From an uncultured Oscillospiraceae bacterium (GTDB taxonomy: Bacteria > Bacillota_A > Clostridia > Oscillospirales > Oscillospiraceae), in assembly GCA_900769845.1 (NCBI GenBank), contig CAAGIF010000010.1, positions 1 to 20,008 of the forward strand: DNA of 20,008 nt, given 5' to 3'. The notes beneath the pieces are model-generated. The model was not told the DNA's origin. It saw only the letters and a list, made by a program, of their open reading frames with translations, and searched no databases. The stretch's first letter is position 1. The number at the start of each line of letters is the position of its first letter. Below, in pieces: positions 4,790 to 11,520 of the stretch. The translations under genes were made by a program, and so were the position numbers.

Positions 4790-6737
4790 CACTGTCTATC
4801 TCGCTCTGTGCGGTATCTGTGTTGCCGCAGTTTTGCTGGGCATCAATCTGATGAGCAAGGTCAGAACCTCCGTTCTGGGCAACGGCCTGTCCACCGCTGC
4901 CATGGTAATGGCTATGTCCATCGTATTCATCCCCCGGGTTGCCGGTTCCGGCATCGGCCTGATCCTGGCTCTGTGCGCTGCCCTTGCCACCGGTGCGATC
5001 GTAGGCATTTACGGCGCGCTGAAGGCGAAAATGATCTCCATGCCGCAGATTATCGCCCTTTTGAACGGTCTGGGTGGCGGCGCTTCCGCTCTGGTTGCTG
5101 CGGTTACCGCAGTCAACGGCGGCGCTCCTGCATTTGAAGCTGCCACCGCCGGTCTGGCGCTGGCAATCGGCGCGCTGACCCTTACCGGCAGCCTGGTCGC
5201 CGCTGGCAAGCTGGCCCGGATCCTGGACGCACGGCCCAAGAGCCTGCCCAGCCACAGCACCATTATGGGCATTCTTTCCGTTTCCTGCCTGGCAGGCATC
5301 GCCCTGCAGACCTTCCATTCCGGAACCTGGGCAATTCCCGTGGCGCTGATCTCCCTGACTTTGGGCGTTGTTTTTGTGATGCGTGTGGGCGGCGCAGATA
5401 TGCCCATTACCATCTCCCTTCTGAATGCCCTGTCCGGTGTGGCTGGCGGCATTGCGGGTATGGCCATCAACGAACCCCTGTTGGTAGCCGTCGGCGGTAT
5501 CGTCGGCGCCTCCGGTCTGATTCTGACCCAGGATATGTGCAAGGCCATGAACCGGAAGCTGATCACCATTCTCTCCGGCAAGACCACTATTTCTGCCCCC
5601 ACCCCCGCTGCTGTGGCAGAAACCCCCGCGGAAGAAGCGATCCCCGAAGAACCCGCCCGGCTGACAGAAGAAGCCGTGGGCTCTGCATTGCAGACCGCCC
5701 AGAAGGTGATCATCGTTCCCGGTTACGGCATGGCGCTGTCCCAGGCTCAGGCAGATGTTGCCGCTCTGGCAGCCGTCCTGGAAAAGCGGGGTGCAGAGGT
5801 CAAGTTCGCCATCCATCCCGTGGCTGGCCGTATGCCCGGACACATGAGCGTGCTGCTGTGCGAGGCGGATATCGATTATGACAAGCTCTTTATGATGGAG
5901 GACATCAACGAGGAATTCGCCTCCTGCGATATTGCCATCGTCATCGGTGCCAATGATGTGACCAATCCCGCCGCCAATACTGCCGAGGGCACCCCTATTT
6001 ACGGCATGCCCGTGCTGAATGTGGAGCAGGCTCCCAAGGCTGTCTTCTGTAACTTCGACGAAAAGCCCGGTTATGCCGGTGTGCCCAATCCCCTGTACGA
6101 GGCGGAAGATGTGCTGCTGATGCTGGGCGACGCCAAGGCGTCCGTTCAGAAGCTGATCGCCTACGCAGAGGCTGAGGCTGCTCCCGCCGCCACCCAGGAA
6201 GAAGCTCCCGCCGAATCCGGAAGGCTCACCCTTGCCGATGTGGGCGCTGCATTACAGGCTGCCCGGAAGGTGATCATTGTTCCCGGTTACGGCATGGCTC
6301 TGTCCCAGGCCCAGGGCGATGTGGCGCGACTTGCCAATACTTTGGAAAGCCGGGGCGCTGAGGTCAAATTCGCCATCCATCCCGTTGCCGGCCGTATGCC
6401 CGGACATATGAGCGTGCTGCTGTGCGAGGCGGATATCGATTACGACAAGCTCTTCATGATGGAAGATATCAACGAAGAGTTCGCCACCTGTGACATTGCA
6501 GTGATCATCGGTGCAAACGATGTCACCAACCCCGCCGCCAATACCGCAGTGGGAACCCCCATTTACGGTATGCCCGTGCTGAATGTGGAGCAGGCTCCCA
6601 AGGCCGTGTTCTGCAACTTCGACGAAAAGCCCGGCTATGCCGGCGTACCCAATCCCCTGTACGAAGCCGACAATGTGCTGCTGATGCTGGGTGATGCAAA
6701 AGAATCCGTAGCTCAGCTCCAGAGCTGTCTGCGGTAA
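4779..6737 (+). CDS. pntB: NAD(P) transhydrogenase subunit beta with duplicated domain III
   Basis: PntB normally has a membrane domain IIb followed by one NADP(H)-binding domain III and totals about 460 residues; this one has 652. Residues 1-268 are the hydrophobic domain IIb, ending with the family motif QDMCKAMNRK (251-260). An Ala/Pro/Glu-rich linker leads to a first domain III (300-464), then a second linker (465-487) and a second domain III (488-652). Both copies keep GYGMALSQAQ, IHPVAGRMPGHMSVLL, the conserved Asp of DYDKLF (368 and 556), IGANDVTNPAAN and GYAGVPNPLY. They differ at about 17 of 163 aligned positions. In both, the usual K-R-S loop is replaced by CNFDEKP (424-430 and 612-618). 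ATGs at 4779 and 4782 both overlap the end of pntAB; GGGAG at 4765-4769 favours the first. There is no stop or frameshift between the copies, so this appears to be one intact polypeptide. Confidence 0.95.
   Translation: MMNNTVYLALCGICVAAVLLGINLMSKVRTSVLGNGLSTAAMVMAMSIVFIPRVAGSGIGLILALCAALATGAIVGIYGALKAKMISMPQIIALLNGLGGGASALVAAVTAVNGGAPAFEAATAGLALAIGALTLTGSLVAAGKLARILDARPKSLPSHSTIMGILSVSCLAGIALQTFHSGTWAIPVALISLTLGVVFVMRVGGADMPITISLLNALSGVAGGIAGMAINEPLLVAVGGIVGASGLILTQDMCKAMNRKLITILSGKTTISAPTPAAVAETPAEEAIPEEPARLTEEAVGSALQTAQKVIIVPGYGMALSQAQADVAALAAVLEKRGAEVKFAIHPVAGRMPGHMSVLLCEADIDYDKLFMMEDINEEFASCDIAIVIGANDVTNPAANTAEGTPIYGMPVLNVEQAPKAVFCNFDEKPGYAGVPNPLYEAEDVLLMLGDAKASVQKLIAYAEAEAAPAATQEEAPAESGRLTLADVGAALQAARKVIIVPGYGMALSQAQGDVARLANTLESRGAEVKFAIHPVAGRMPGHMSVLLCEADIDYDKLFMMEDINEEFATCDIAVIIGANDVTNPAANTAVGTPIYGMPVLNVEQAPKAVFCNFDEKPGYAGVPNPLYEADNVLLMLGDAKESVAQLQSCLR
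5607..6734 (+). repeat. Tandem 564-bp in-frame duplication (linker plus domain III)
   Basis: Unit 1 is 5607-6170 and unit 2 is 6171-6734, each 188 codons and exactly in frame. The period comes from aligning the valine codons at 5676 and 6240. Each unit holds an Ala/Pro/Glu-rich linker of about 23 residues followed by domain III. The linkers have diverged strongly, apart from the shared RLT near their ends. The domains remain about 90% identical, and most DNA differences between them are third-position changes. That pattern suggests an old duplication held by selection rather than an assembly artefact. Confidence 0.93.
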
Positions 6738-6754
6738 TCCCCCAAAAAAGATAT

Positions 6755-6785
6755 GCGGAGCGTATGAATGTACGCTCCGCGTTTT
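6755..6785 (+). terminator. Terminator of the lrp-pnt operon
   Basis: GCGGAGCGTA (6755-6764) and TACGCTCCGC (6771-6780) form a perfect 10-bp stem around TGAATG, followed by GTTTTCT. It lies 17 bases after the pntB stop. Confidence 0.88.
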
Positions 6786-6812
6786 CTCTATGGGCCTTAA
6801 ACTACAATTAAC

Positions 6813-6841
6813 TTTACAATTCCGAATTTTCCGGGTATAAT
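6813..6841 (+). promoter_or_regulatory. Sigma-A promoter of the acidic protein-gluQ operon
   Basis: TTTACA (6813-6818) and TATAAT (6836-6841) are 17 bases apart, matching five and six of six positions. The predicted start near 6848 falls at or just before the ribosome binding site AAGGAGGTGG (6851-6860), so the leader is very short. Confidence 0.85.
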
Positions 6842-6864
6842 AAAGTATTCAAGGAGGTGGTCGT

Positions 6865-7191
6865 ATGTTTGACGATCCCAAGAAGGAGCTCGTCCGGCTG
6901 GAGGAACTGCTCCTGGAAGAGGAAAAGGACGAGGATTTTGAGCGCTTTTACAGCGATATTTTTGCTGAATTCGGCGCAGATCCCGAGGATGAGGAAAACG
7001 CCGAAGAACCCGCGAAATCCCAAAGTGCGCCGGCCAAGCCCGCGCCCCGCAAGAATACCTATGCCGACAGCACCCGGTCTGTGCCTGCCGTGAAGCAGGA
7101 CCGCTCTATTCGCAATTTGGGGATCCTGGCTCTCCTGGAGACTGCTGGTATCATAGCCCTGGTGCTGTGGTGGATCCTGCGGATTCTCTGA
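6865..7191 (+). CDS. Small acidic protein with C-terminal membrane anchor, function unknown
   Basis: I do not recognise this 108-residue protein. The first 50 residues are strongly acidic and probably helical (LEELLLEEEKDEDFERFY). A Pro/Ala/Lys linker follows at about 50-66. Residues 86-106 form one hydrophobic helix (LGILALLETAGIIALVLWWI), leaving almost nothing beyond the membrane. It is therefore probably a cytoplasmic acidic domain tethered by its C-terminus. The ATG is supported by AAGGAGGTGG four bases upstream. Its TGA stop overlaps the ATG of gluQ by one base (TGATG), so the two are translationally coupled. A role next to the tRNA-modifying enzyme cannot be deduced. Confidence 0.8.
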   Translation: MFDDPKKELVRLEELLLEEEKDEDFERFYSDIFAEFGADPEDEENAEEPAKSQSAPAKPAPRKNTYADSTRSVPAVKQDRSIRNLGILALLETAGIIALVLWWILRIL

Positions 7192-8105
7192 TGGCAGCGC
7201 CTGTCGGCAGATTCGCCCCCACCCCCTCGGGGCGGATGCATCTGGGAAATGTATTTGCTGCGCTGATGGCCTGGCTATCCCTGCGCAACCGGGGCGGCAG
7301 CCTTGTGCTGCGGATGGAAGATCTGGATACCCAGCGGACAAGCGGGGAATTTGCCCGGATCCTTCGGGAGGATTTAACCTGGCTGGGCCTGGATTGGGAC
7401 TGGGAAATGCCCGCCCAGAGTGAGCGCAGCCCGGTTTATGACCGGTATTTTGAAAAAATGATGGATGAAAAGCTGCTGTACCCCTGCTACTGCACCCGCA
7501 GCCAGCTTCACAGCGTTAACGCCCCCCATCTTTCCGACGGTACATATGTATATCCCGGCACCTGCCGGAATCTGCAGACTCCACCCCCGGACCGAAAACC
7601 CGCCTGGCGGGTAATGGTCCCGGACAAGCAGTGGGCATTTTCTGACCTGGTCCAGGGGGAATATGCCATGAATCTTGCCACGGATTGTGGGGATATGGTG
7701 GTTCGCCGGGCAGACGGCGTGTATGTGTATCAGCTTGCCGTCACCGTGGATGACGGAGAGATCGGTGTTACCGAGGTGGTTCGGGGAATGGACCTGCTGA
7801 GTTCCGCTCCCCGGCAGATGTATCTGCAGGAGCTTTTCGGTTTCCCCCATCCCCAATACGCCCACATTCCCATGCTTCTTGCCCCGGACGGACGGCGGCT
7901 GAGCAAACGGGACCGGGATCTGGATCTGGGGCAGCTTCGGCTGCACACGACGCCGGAGCAGATTATCGGCGCTCTTGCCTTTGCTGCGGGACTCATTGAC
8001 CGGGATATTCCCGTTTCTGCCCGGGAGCTTGCGGGAGAGTTTTCCTGGGAAAAGCTGAAGGGGGAAAACATTTACCTAAACAGCGCCTGTTTGTATCAAA
8101 AATAA
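7191..8105 (+). CDS. gluQ: Glutamyl-Q-tRNA(Asp) synthetase (GluRS-like, no anticodon domain)
   Basis: GluQ-RS attaches glutamate to the queuosine base of tRNA(Asp), rather than to a tRNA 3' end. The 304-residue product has only the class I catalytic core of glutamyl-tRNA synthetase and lacks the anticodon-binding half of the usual 460-500 residue enzyme. Visible are the HIGH-type motif PSGRMHLGN (12-20), MEDLD (42-46), the zinc site with C99, C101, Y121 and C125 in the C-x-C...Y-x3-C pattern of GluQ-RS, LAVTVDDGEIGVTEVVRGMD (182-201), and the KMSKS-like RRLSKRD (235-241). The start at 7191 overlaps the upstream stop; the upstream in-frame GTG at 7167 would overlap more and has no ribosome binding site. 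A shortened GluRS paralogue with another role is the main alternative. Confidence 0.88.
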   Translation: MAAPVGRFAPTPSGRMHLGNVFAALMAWLSLRNRGGSLVLRMEDLDTQRTSGEFARILREDLTWLGLDWDWEMPAQSERSPVYDRYFEKMMDEKLLYPCYCTRSQLHSVNAPHLSDGTYVYPGTCRNLQTPPPDRKPAWRVMVPDKQWAFSDLVQGEYAMNLATDCGDMVVRRADGVYVYQLAVTVDDGEIGVTEVVRGMDLLSSAPRQMYLQELFGFPHPQYAHIPMLLAPDGRRLSKRDRDLDLGQLRLHTTPEQIIGALAFAAGLIDRDIPVSARELAGEFSWEKLKGENIYLNSACLYQK

Positions 8106-8112
8106 CGATTTC

Positions 8113-8142
8113 CTTACATTGCGCCGTAACCCGGGCTATGAT
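8113..8142 (+). promoter_or_regulatory. Probable promoter of the nucleotidyltransferase gene
   Basis: CTTACA (8113-8118) and TATGAT (8137-8142) are 18 bases apart, matching four and five of six consensus positions. The start would be near 8149, with AGGGAGG (8161-8167) before the ATG. There is no terminator after gluQ, so read-through is also possible. Confidence 0.6.
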
Positions 8143-8174
8143 GGGAATATCTGAAACAATAGGGAGGATATTAT

Positions 8175-9110
8175 ATGTCTTGTAAGCCGATTCTTGTGGT
8201 TATGGCAGCCGGTATGGGCAGCCGATACGGCGGTCTGAAGCAGATCGATCCGGTAGGTGCCTGCGGCGAGGCAATTTTGGATTATTCTCTGTTTGATGCC
8301 CACGAGGCGGGGTTTGAAACCGCGGTCATCATCATCAAAGAGGCCATTAAACAAGATTTTATGTCAACCGTTGGCAAGCGGTTGGAAAGCTGCCCCATGG
8401 AAATCCGCTATGCTTATCAGGAGCTGAACAAGCTTCCCCAGGGCTATACCGTACCCGAGGGCCGCACCAAACCCTGGGGTACCTGCCACGCCGTGCTCTG
8501 CGCCAAGGACGCCATCGGGGACGCCCCCTTCGCGGTGATCAACTCCGATGATTACTACGGAAAATCCGCCTACCGGGAGATCTACAACTTCCTCTGCGGC
8601 GCAAAAGACGGGGAAAAATACGATTACTGCATGGTGGGCTACGAGCTGGGCAAGACCGTTACCGATAACGGCAGCGTCGCCCGGGGTGTCTGCGAAATGG
8701 ACGCGCAGGAAAACCTCACCGCCGTCACTGAGCGCACCAAGATCGCCAAATATCCCGGCGGCATCCATTTCACCGAGGATGACGGCGAAACCTGGACCGA
8801 TCTGCCGGCAGACACCACGGTTTCCATGAATATGTGGGGCTATACTCCCAGCTTCCTGGAAGAGATCGAGGCCCGGTTCCCCGCATTTTTGGATGCGGTT
8901 CTGGGCAAGAATCCCGGAAAAGCAGAATTTTTCCTGCCCTCCACCGTGGCGCAGCTTCTGGATGAGAACAAAGCCACTGTAAAGGTCCTCCATTCCGCCG
9001 ATAAGTGGTACGGCGTGACCTATGCAGCAGACAAGCCGGTGGTGGTGGAAGCCCTGAAGGACATGACCGCCCAGGGTCTGTACCCCGCAGAAGGCCTGTG
9101 GAGTAAATAA
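8175..9110 (+). CDS. Sugar-phosphate nucleotidyltransferase-like protein
   Basis: A 311-residue GT-A-fold nucleotidyltransferase, the group that joins an NTP to a sugar phosphate and releases pyrophosphate. The N-terminal strand and nucleotide loop LVVMAAGMGSRYGGLKQ (8-23) is the characteristic signature. TKPWGTCHAVLCAKDAI supports substrate binding, and INSDDYYGK, with adjacent aspartates, is the metal-binding centre. No C-terminal left-handed beta-helix or kinase domain follows. The ATG has an AGGGAGG ribosome binding site. The sugar and nucleotide cannot be read from the sequence, and no polysaccharide genes are adjacent. It resembles a stand-alone group common in Clostridia and Bacteroidetes. 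Confidence 0.82.
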   Translation: MSCKPILVVMAAGMGSRYGGLKQIDPVGACGEAILDYSLFDAHEAGFETAVIIIKEAIKQDFMSTVGKRLESCPMEIRYAYQELNKLPQGYTVPEGRTKPWGTCHAVLCAKDAIGDAPFAVINSDDYYGKSAYREIYNFLCGAKDGEKYDYCMVGYELGKTVTDNGSVARGVCEMDAQENLTAVTERTKIAKYPGGIHFTEDDGETWTDLPADTTVSMNMWGYTPSFLEEIEARFPAFLDAVLGKNPGKAEFFLPSTVAQLLDENKATVKVLHSADKWYGVTYAADKPVVVEALKDMTAQGLYPAEGLWSK

Positions 9111-9154
9111 GAGGATACATATAAGTCCCTCTTGCCCTAAAGAATATGTTGAAA

Positions 9155-9174
9155 GGCGGGGGCTCACTCCCGCC
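9155..9174. repeat. GC-rich hairpin in the intergenic region
   Basis: GGCGGG (9155-9160) pairs with CCCGCC (9169-9174) around an 8-base loop. It has no T-run. A similar G-run/C-run hairpin lies at 11596-11620 on the other side of the AT-rich island. Nothing else is visible between 9111 and 9186. Confidence 0.5.
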
Positions 9175-9186
9175 GCGAACGCAAAC

Positions 9187-9228
9187 AAACTACCGCAGCA
9201 CCATTGATTCGGTGCTGCGGTAGTTTAT
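9187..9228. terminator. Bidirectional terminator between nucleotidyltransferase and island
   Basis: AAACTACCGCAGCACC (9187-9202) and GGTGCTGCGGTAGTTT (9211-9226) form a perfect 16-bp stem around an 8-base loop. The stem base is A-rich on the left and T-rich on the right, so it can stop the + strand nucleotidyltransferase transcript and the - strand island transcript, whose last stop codon is at 9251. Confidence 0.92.
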
Positions 9229-9250
9229 TCGACAGATTGAAATTTGGCGG

Positions 9251-9859
9251 TTAATCTCGATACAAGACAACTGTCTTTTTCAAATATACGATATGAAGTA
9301 AGCTAAGCACAATATTTATAAGTGTCAAAATAATCGAGAATATGGACATAAGCACATCCATATCCATTCCAACAAACGCAGCAATTGTCATCGGGAGAAT
9401 GCTTAGAACGCCTACTATAATTCCAGCAAAAATATCTAAATAAAACAATGAATGCCATTTGTTGGACAACTTAGCATCCTTATTAGCAGTAATTTCAGAA
9501 TGTGCATTGAGTTCTTGGTAAGAGGCAACAATAGAGAAAATTGATAATACCAAGATAAACATATTCATATTTAGCAACGAAGACAGAATGCCACCGCCTA
9601 CGGAAATACCATAAAAAATAGTTGCCTTACGATATCTCGCATTGACTACAGATAACTTGAACAACGCAAAAACAGTAGCCAGAGATGCAATGCGAGATAC
9701 CCATCCAGTAATACCGCTGATTGTAAAAATCTCACCAAGAGCCGTCATAAGCAGTTTTGCTGTTTGGCAAATAAACAAAAGCTGTACCCATTTTGCGATT
9801 ATATTTCTGTGAGCATCATAATCAGCAACATTTTCAGTAATTTCATTGTCGTTTTCCAT
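9251..9859 (-). CDS. Multi-spanning membrane protein, function unknown
   Basis: I do not recognise this 202-residue protein. The N-terminus is acidic and polar (MENDNEITENVADYDAHR). About five or six hydrophobic segments follow, with a polar stretch (ELNAHSEITANKDAKLSNKWHS) in the middle and a short basic C-terminus. It looks like two repeats of hydrophobic hairpins around that cytosolic loop. AGAGGGA lies 8 bases before the ATG. Codon use is AT-rich like the other two island genes and unlike the flanks. Its promoter is not obvious; it may be co-transcribed with the rhomboid gene, 74 bases upstream. No catalytic motif is visible. Confidence 0.75.
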   Translation of the reverse strand: MENDNEITENVADYDAHRNIIAKWVQLLFICQTAKLLMTALGEIFTISGITGWVSRIASLATVFALFKLSVVNARYRKATIFYGISVGGGILSSLLNMNMFILVLSIFSIVASYQELNAHSEITANKDAKLSNKWHSLFYLDIFAGIIVGVLSILPMTIAAFVGMDMDVLMSIFSIILTLINIVLSLLHIVYLKKTVVLYRD

Positions 9860-9895
9860 AGATAATCCCTCTTTCGTTTTATTTGGTTGCCAAAT

Positions 9896-9908
9896 AAATT
9901 GGAATTTG
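9896..9908. repeat. Junction motif between rhomboid and membrane-protein genes
   Basis: AAATTGGAATTTG here is identical to 10644-10656 in the next intergenic gap. A near-identical TTGCCAAAT/TTAGCCAAAT block precedes both copies. It lies in the 74-base gap between two island genes. Confidence 0.7.
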
Positions 9909-9933
9909 ATTGTGTCTTCATGCAGAGGAAGTA

Positions 9934-10512
9934 TTATGCACTCAACATTCGATATACAAGAGCTGCACCTATTCCCAATACAAAAGCAATAGCATGGAAA
10001 ATAACGGTTGTTCCATTCATAAATGATAGAAAGGGAATATTACCAATAATTAAGGAGTAAATAAGCCAACTTCCGCTCCATGTGTCGAGTGTCATTTTGG
10101 GGAAATCGGGCACAAGAAACTGCATAGTAAGTGCAAATCCACACAAAGCATAGTTATATCCAGAACCACCAAAATTCTCAGTTGCGTTGGAATATATCGC
10201 AAGAAAAATCACCTGGCATGCAATAGCGCAGATTATCCCAATAAGTAAAAACTTAACACTTCCCACTCGCTGTTCATATAAATATCCTATAAAAAACATC
10301 GCACATACATTAGCAGCCATGTGCAGAAAATGTGTATGTGTCAAGCCTGCAGTTAAAAAGCGATAATACTGATTTCCGACATGCTTTATTCCTTTGCCAC
10401 ACATAACATCGAGCGTGTTCTTATTCGTCACTACCAATACCCATACGACAATCCATGCAAGGCATATCATCAGCGATACGGGCTGTTTTGCAACTCTATT
10501 TAGCATACTCAT
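9934..10512 (-). CDS. Rhomboid-family intramembrane serine protease
   Basis: Rhomboids cut transmembrane substrates inside the lipid bilayer with a Ser-His dyad. The 192-residue protein has about six membrane helices, the minimal bacterial core. YYRFLTAGLTHTHFLHMAAN (49-68) is the typical loop-1/helix-2 region with conserved His64 and Asn68. GGSG (115-118) supplies the nucleophile Ser117, and FHAIAFVLG (172-180) supplies His173 with the GxxxG-like packing of the last helix. All catalytic residues are present, so activity is plausible. Start choice between the ATGs at 10512 and 10506 is uncertain because the ribosome binding site (TAGGT) is weak. The substrate is unknown; the neighbouring membrane protein is a candidate by context only. 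Confidence 0.88.
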   Translation of the reverse strand: MSMLNRVAKQPVSLMICLAWIVVWVLVVTNKNTLDVMCGKGIKHVGNQYYRFLTAGLTHTHFLHMAANVCAMFFIGYLYEQRVGSVKFLLIGIICAIACQVIFLAIYSNATENFGGSGYNYALCGFALTMQFLVPDFPKMTLDTWSGSWLIYSLIIGNIPFLSFMNGTTVIFHAIAFVLGIGAALVYRMLSA

Positions 10513-10547
10513 ATACCTACTTTATATTCTTTTAGTATTTTCAACAG

Positions 10548-10668
10548 ACGCTCTATCAAATTCCAGTTTGCTCCACTGACGCTTTAGCGCCTTAGGCTCC
10601 CTTGTGCAAAGGGTGGCTTTGGCGCGGCGCGTAACTGTTAGCCAAATTGGAATTTGCCAAACGCTCTA
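10548..10668. mobile_element. MITE-like imperfect palindrome with flanking direct repeats
   Basis: CAAATTCCAGTTTG (10557-10570) is inverted as CAAATTGGAATTTG (10643-10656), 13 of 14 pairs. Weaker pairing continues inward to a GC-rich core with GGCTCCCTTGTGCAAAGGG (10595-10613) and GGCGCGG. The 8-mer ACGCTCTA lies on both sides (10548-10555 and 10661-10668), resembling a target-site duplication, although the spacing to the inverted ends is unequal (1 and 4 bases). The core resembles small dispersed repeats I recall from Ruminococcaceae genomes. It encodes nothing and lies between the hydrolase and rhomboid genes. Confidence 0.6.
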
Positions 10669-10682
10669 AATCATGATGAAAA

Positions 10683-11489
10683 TTAGCCAACAGTAGTTTG
10701 TATAACAAACTGCTCTATCTCAGAATTAACCTGTTTCGCATTATCCCCATTAGAAAAATGAGCAGCATTTTTGATGATATGTAATGGATATCCTGTTGCT
10801 TTTGCCCATGCTATACAATACTGTTTTACTTTTCCTGTTTTGTCTTTATCTCCAAGTAAAATAAGCACAGGACAATTCAGATTGAGATTTCTGTTTTCTT
10901 TTACAAACTTTCCATAGGCAATATCCATTTGTTCTATAATTTGCTCTTTAGATAATGGAGCTAATATCTCCATCGTTTTCTTAAAGGAATAATCTGTCAC
11001 AGATATGGATTTCGCCATACCCTTACGCAACATCTTATCTGTAAAACATCTTGCCATTGGCTTGACTTTTGAAAGCCACCACAAATCAGACTTTGAATAA
11101 TACTCTGTTCCAAATGGTGTTGTATCAATTCCAATGAAACACTGTACCTTTTCAGGATATAAATGTGCAAACATCTGGGACGGATAGCCTCCCATTGACA
11201 TTCCTACCAAACAAACTTTTTCAATGCATTCCTGTTCTAATATTCTGTATAAATCTCTTGCGGTATTCTCATAGGAAAAACCCTCATAAGGCATAGATAA
11301 ACCATGCATAGGAACATCCCATGTAATTACATTGTATTCCGCTTTAAAATACTCGATTTGCTTTTCATACATTGTGTGGTTTGCAGTTAGACCATGCGTA
11401 AAAACGATTGTATTATTCGCTGTATTCTGAGGTCTTGAAATCCAATAATGCACTTCTCCTCCAGCGCCTTTAATTGTCTTATGTTCCAT
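10683..11489 (-). CDS. Alpha/beta hydrolase
   Basis: A 268-residue serine hydrolase of the alpha/beta fold without signal peptide, so cytosolic. FTHGLTAN supplies the oxyanion-hole HG motif, GMSMGGYPSQ the GxSxG nucleophile elbow, GDKDKTG the acidic residue and NAAHFSNGDN the catalytic histidine. A cap region rich in aromatic and basic residues lies between the serine and the aspartate (TEYYSKSDLWWLSKVKPMAR). The ATG at 11489 is chosen because AGGAGG lies 7 bases upstream; the in-frame ATGs at 11507 and 11495 precede or touch that site. The substrate is unknown. The gene opens the AT-rich island in the direction of transcription. Confidence 0.88.
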   Translation of the reverse strand: MEHKTIKGAGGEVHYWISRPQNTANNTIVFTHGLTANHTMYEKQIEYFKAEYNVITWDVPMHGLSMPYEGFSYENTARDLYRILEQECIEKVCLVGMSMGGYPSQMFAHLYPEKVQCFIGIDTTPFGTEYYSKSDLWWLSKVKPMARCFTDKMLRKGMAKSISVTDYSFKKTMEILAPLSKEQIIEQMDIAYGKFVKENRNLNLNCPVLILLGDKDKTGKVKQYCIAWAKATGYPLHIIKNAAHFSNGDNAKQVNSEIEQFVIQTTVG

Positions 11490-11520
11490 AATCATTCCTC
11501 CTAGCACTATCTAAATCATC

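Noticed and set aside
4779..6737. Duplication in pntB as an assembly error
   Set aside because: The two copies differ at many synonymous sites and about 17 residues, and the linkers differ strongly, so they are not the same read sequence placed twice. Long reads would still be the final proof.
10548..10668. Integron attC site
   Set aside because: No clear RYYYAAC/GTTRRRY core pair could be found and no integrase is present; only the overall palindromic layout is similar.
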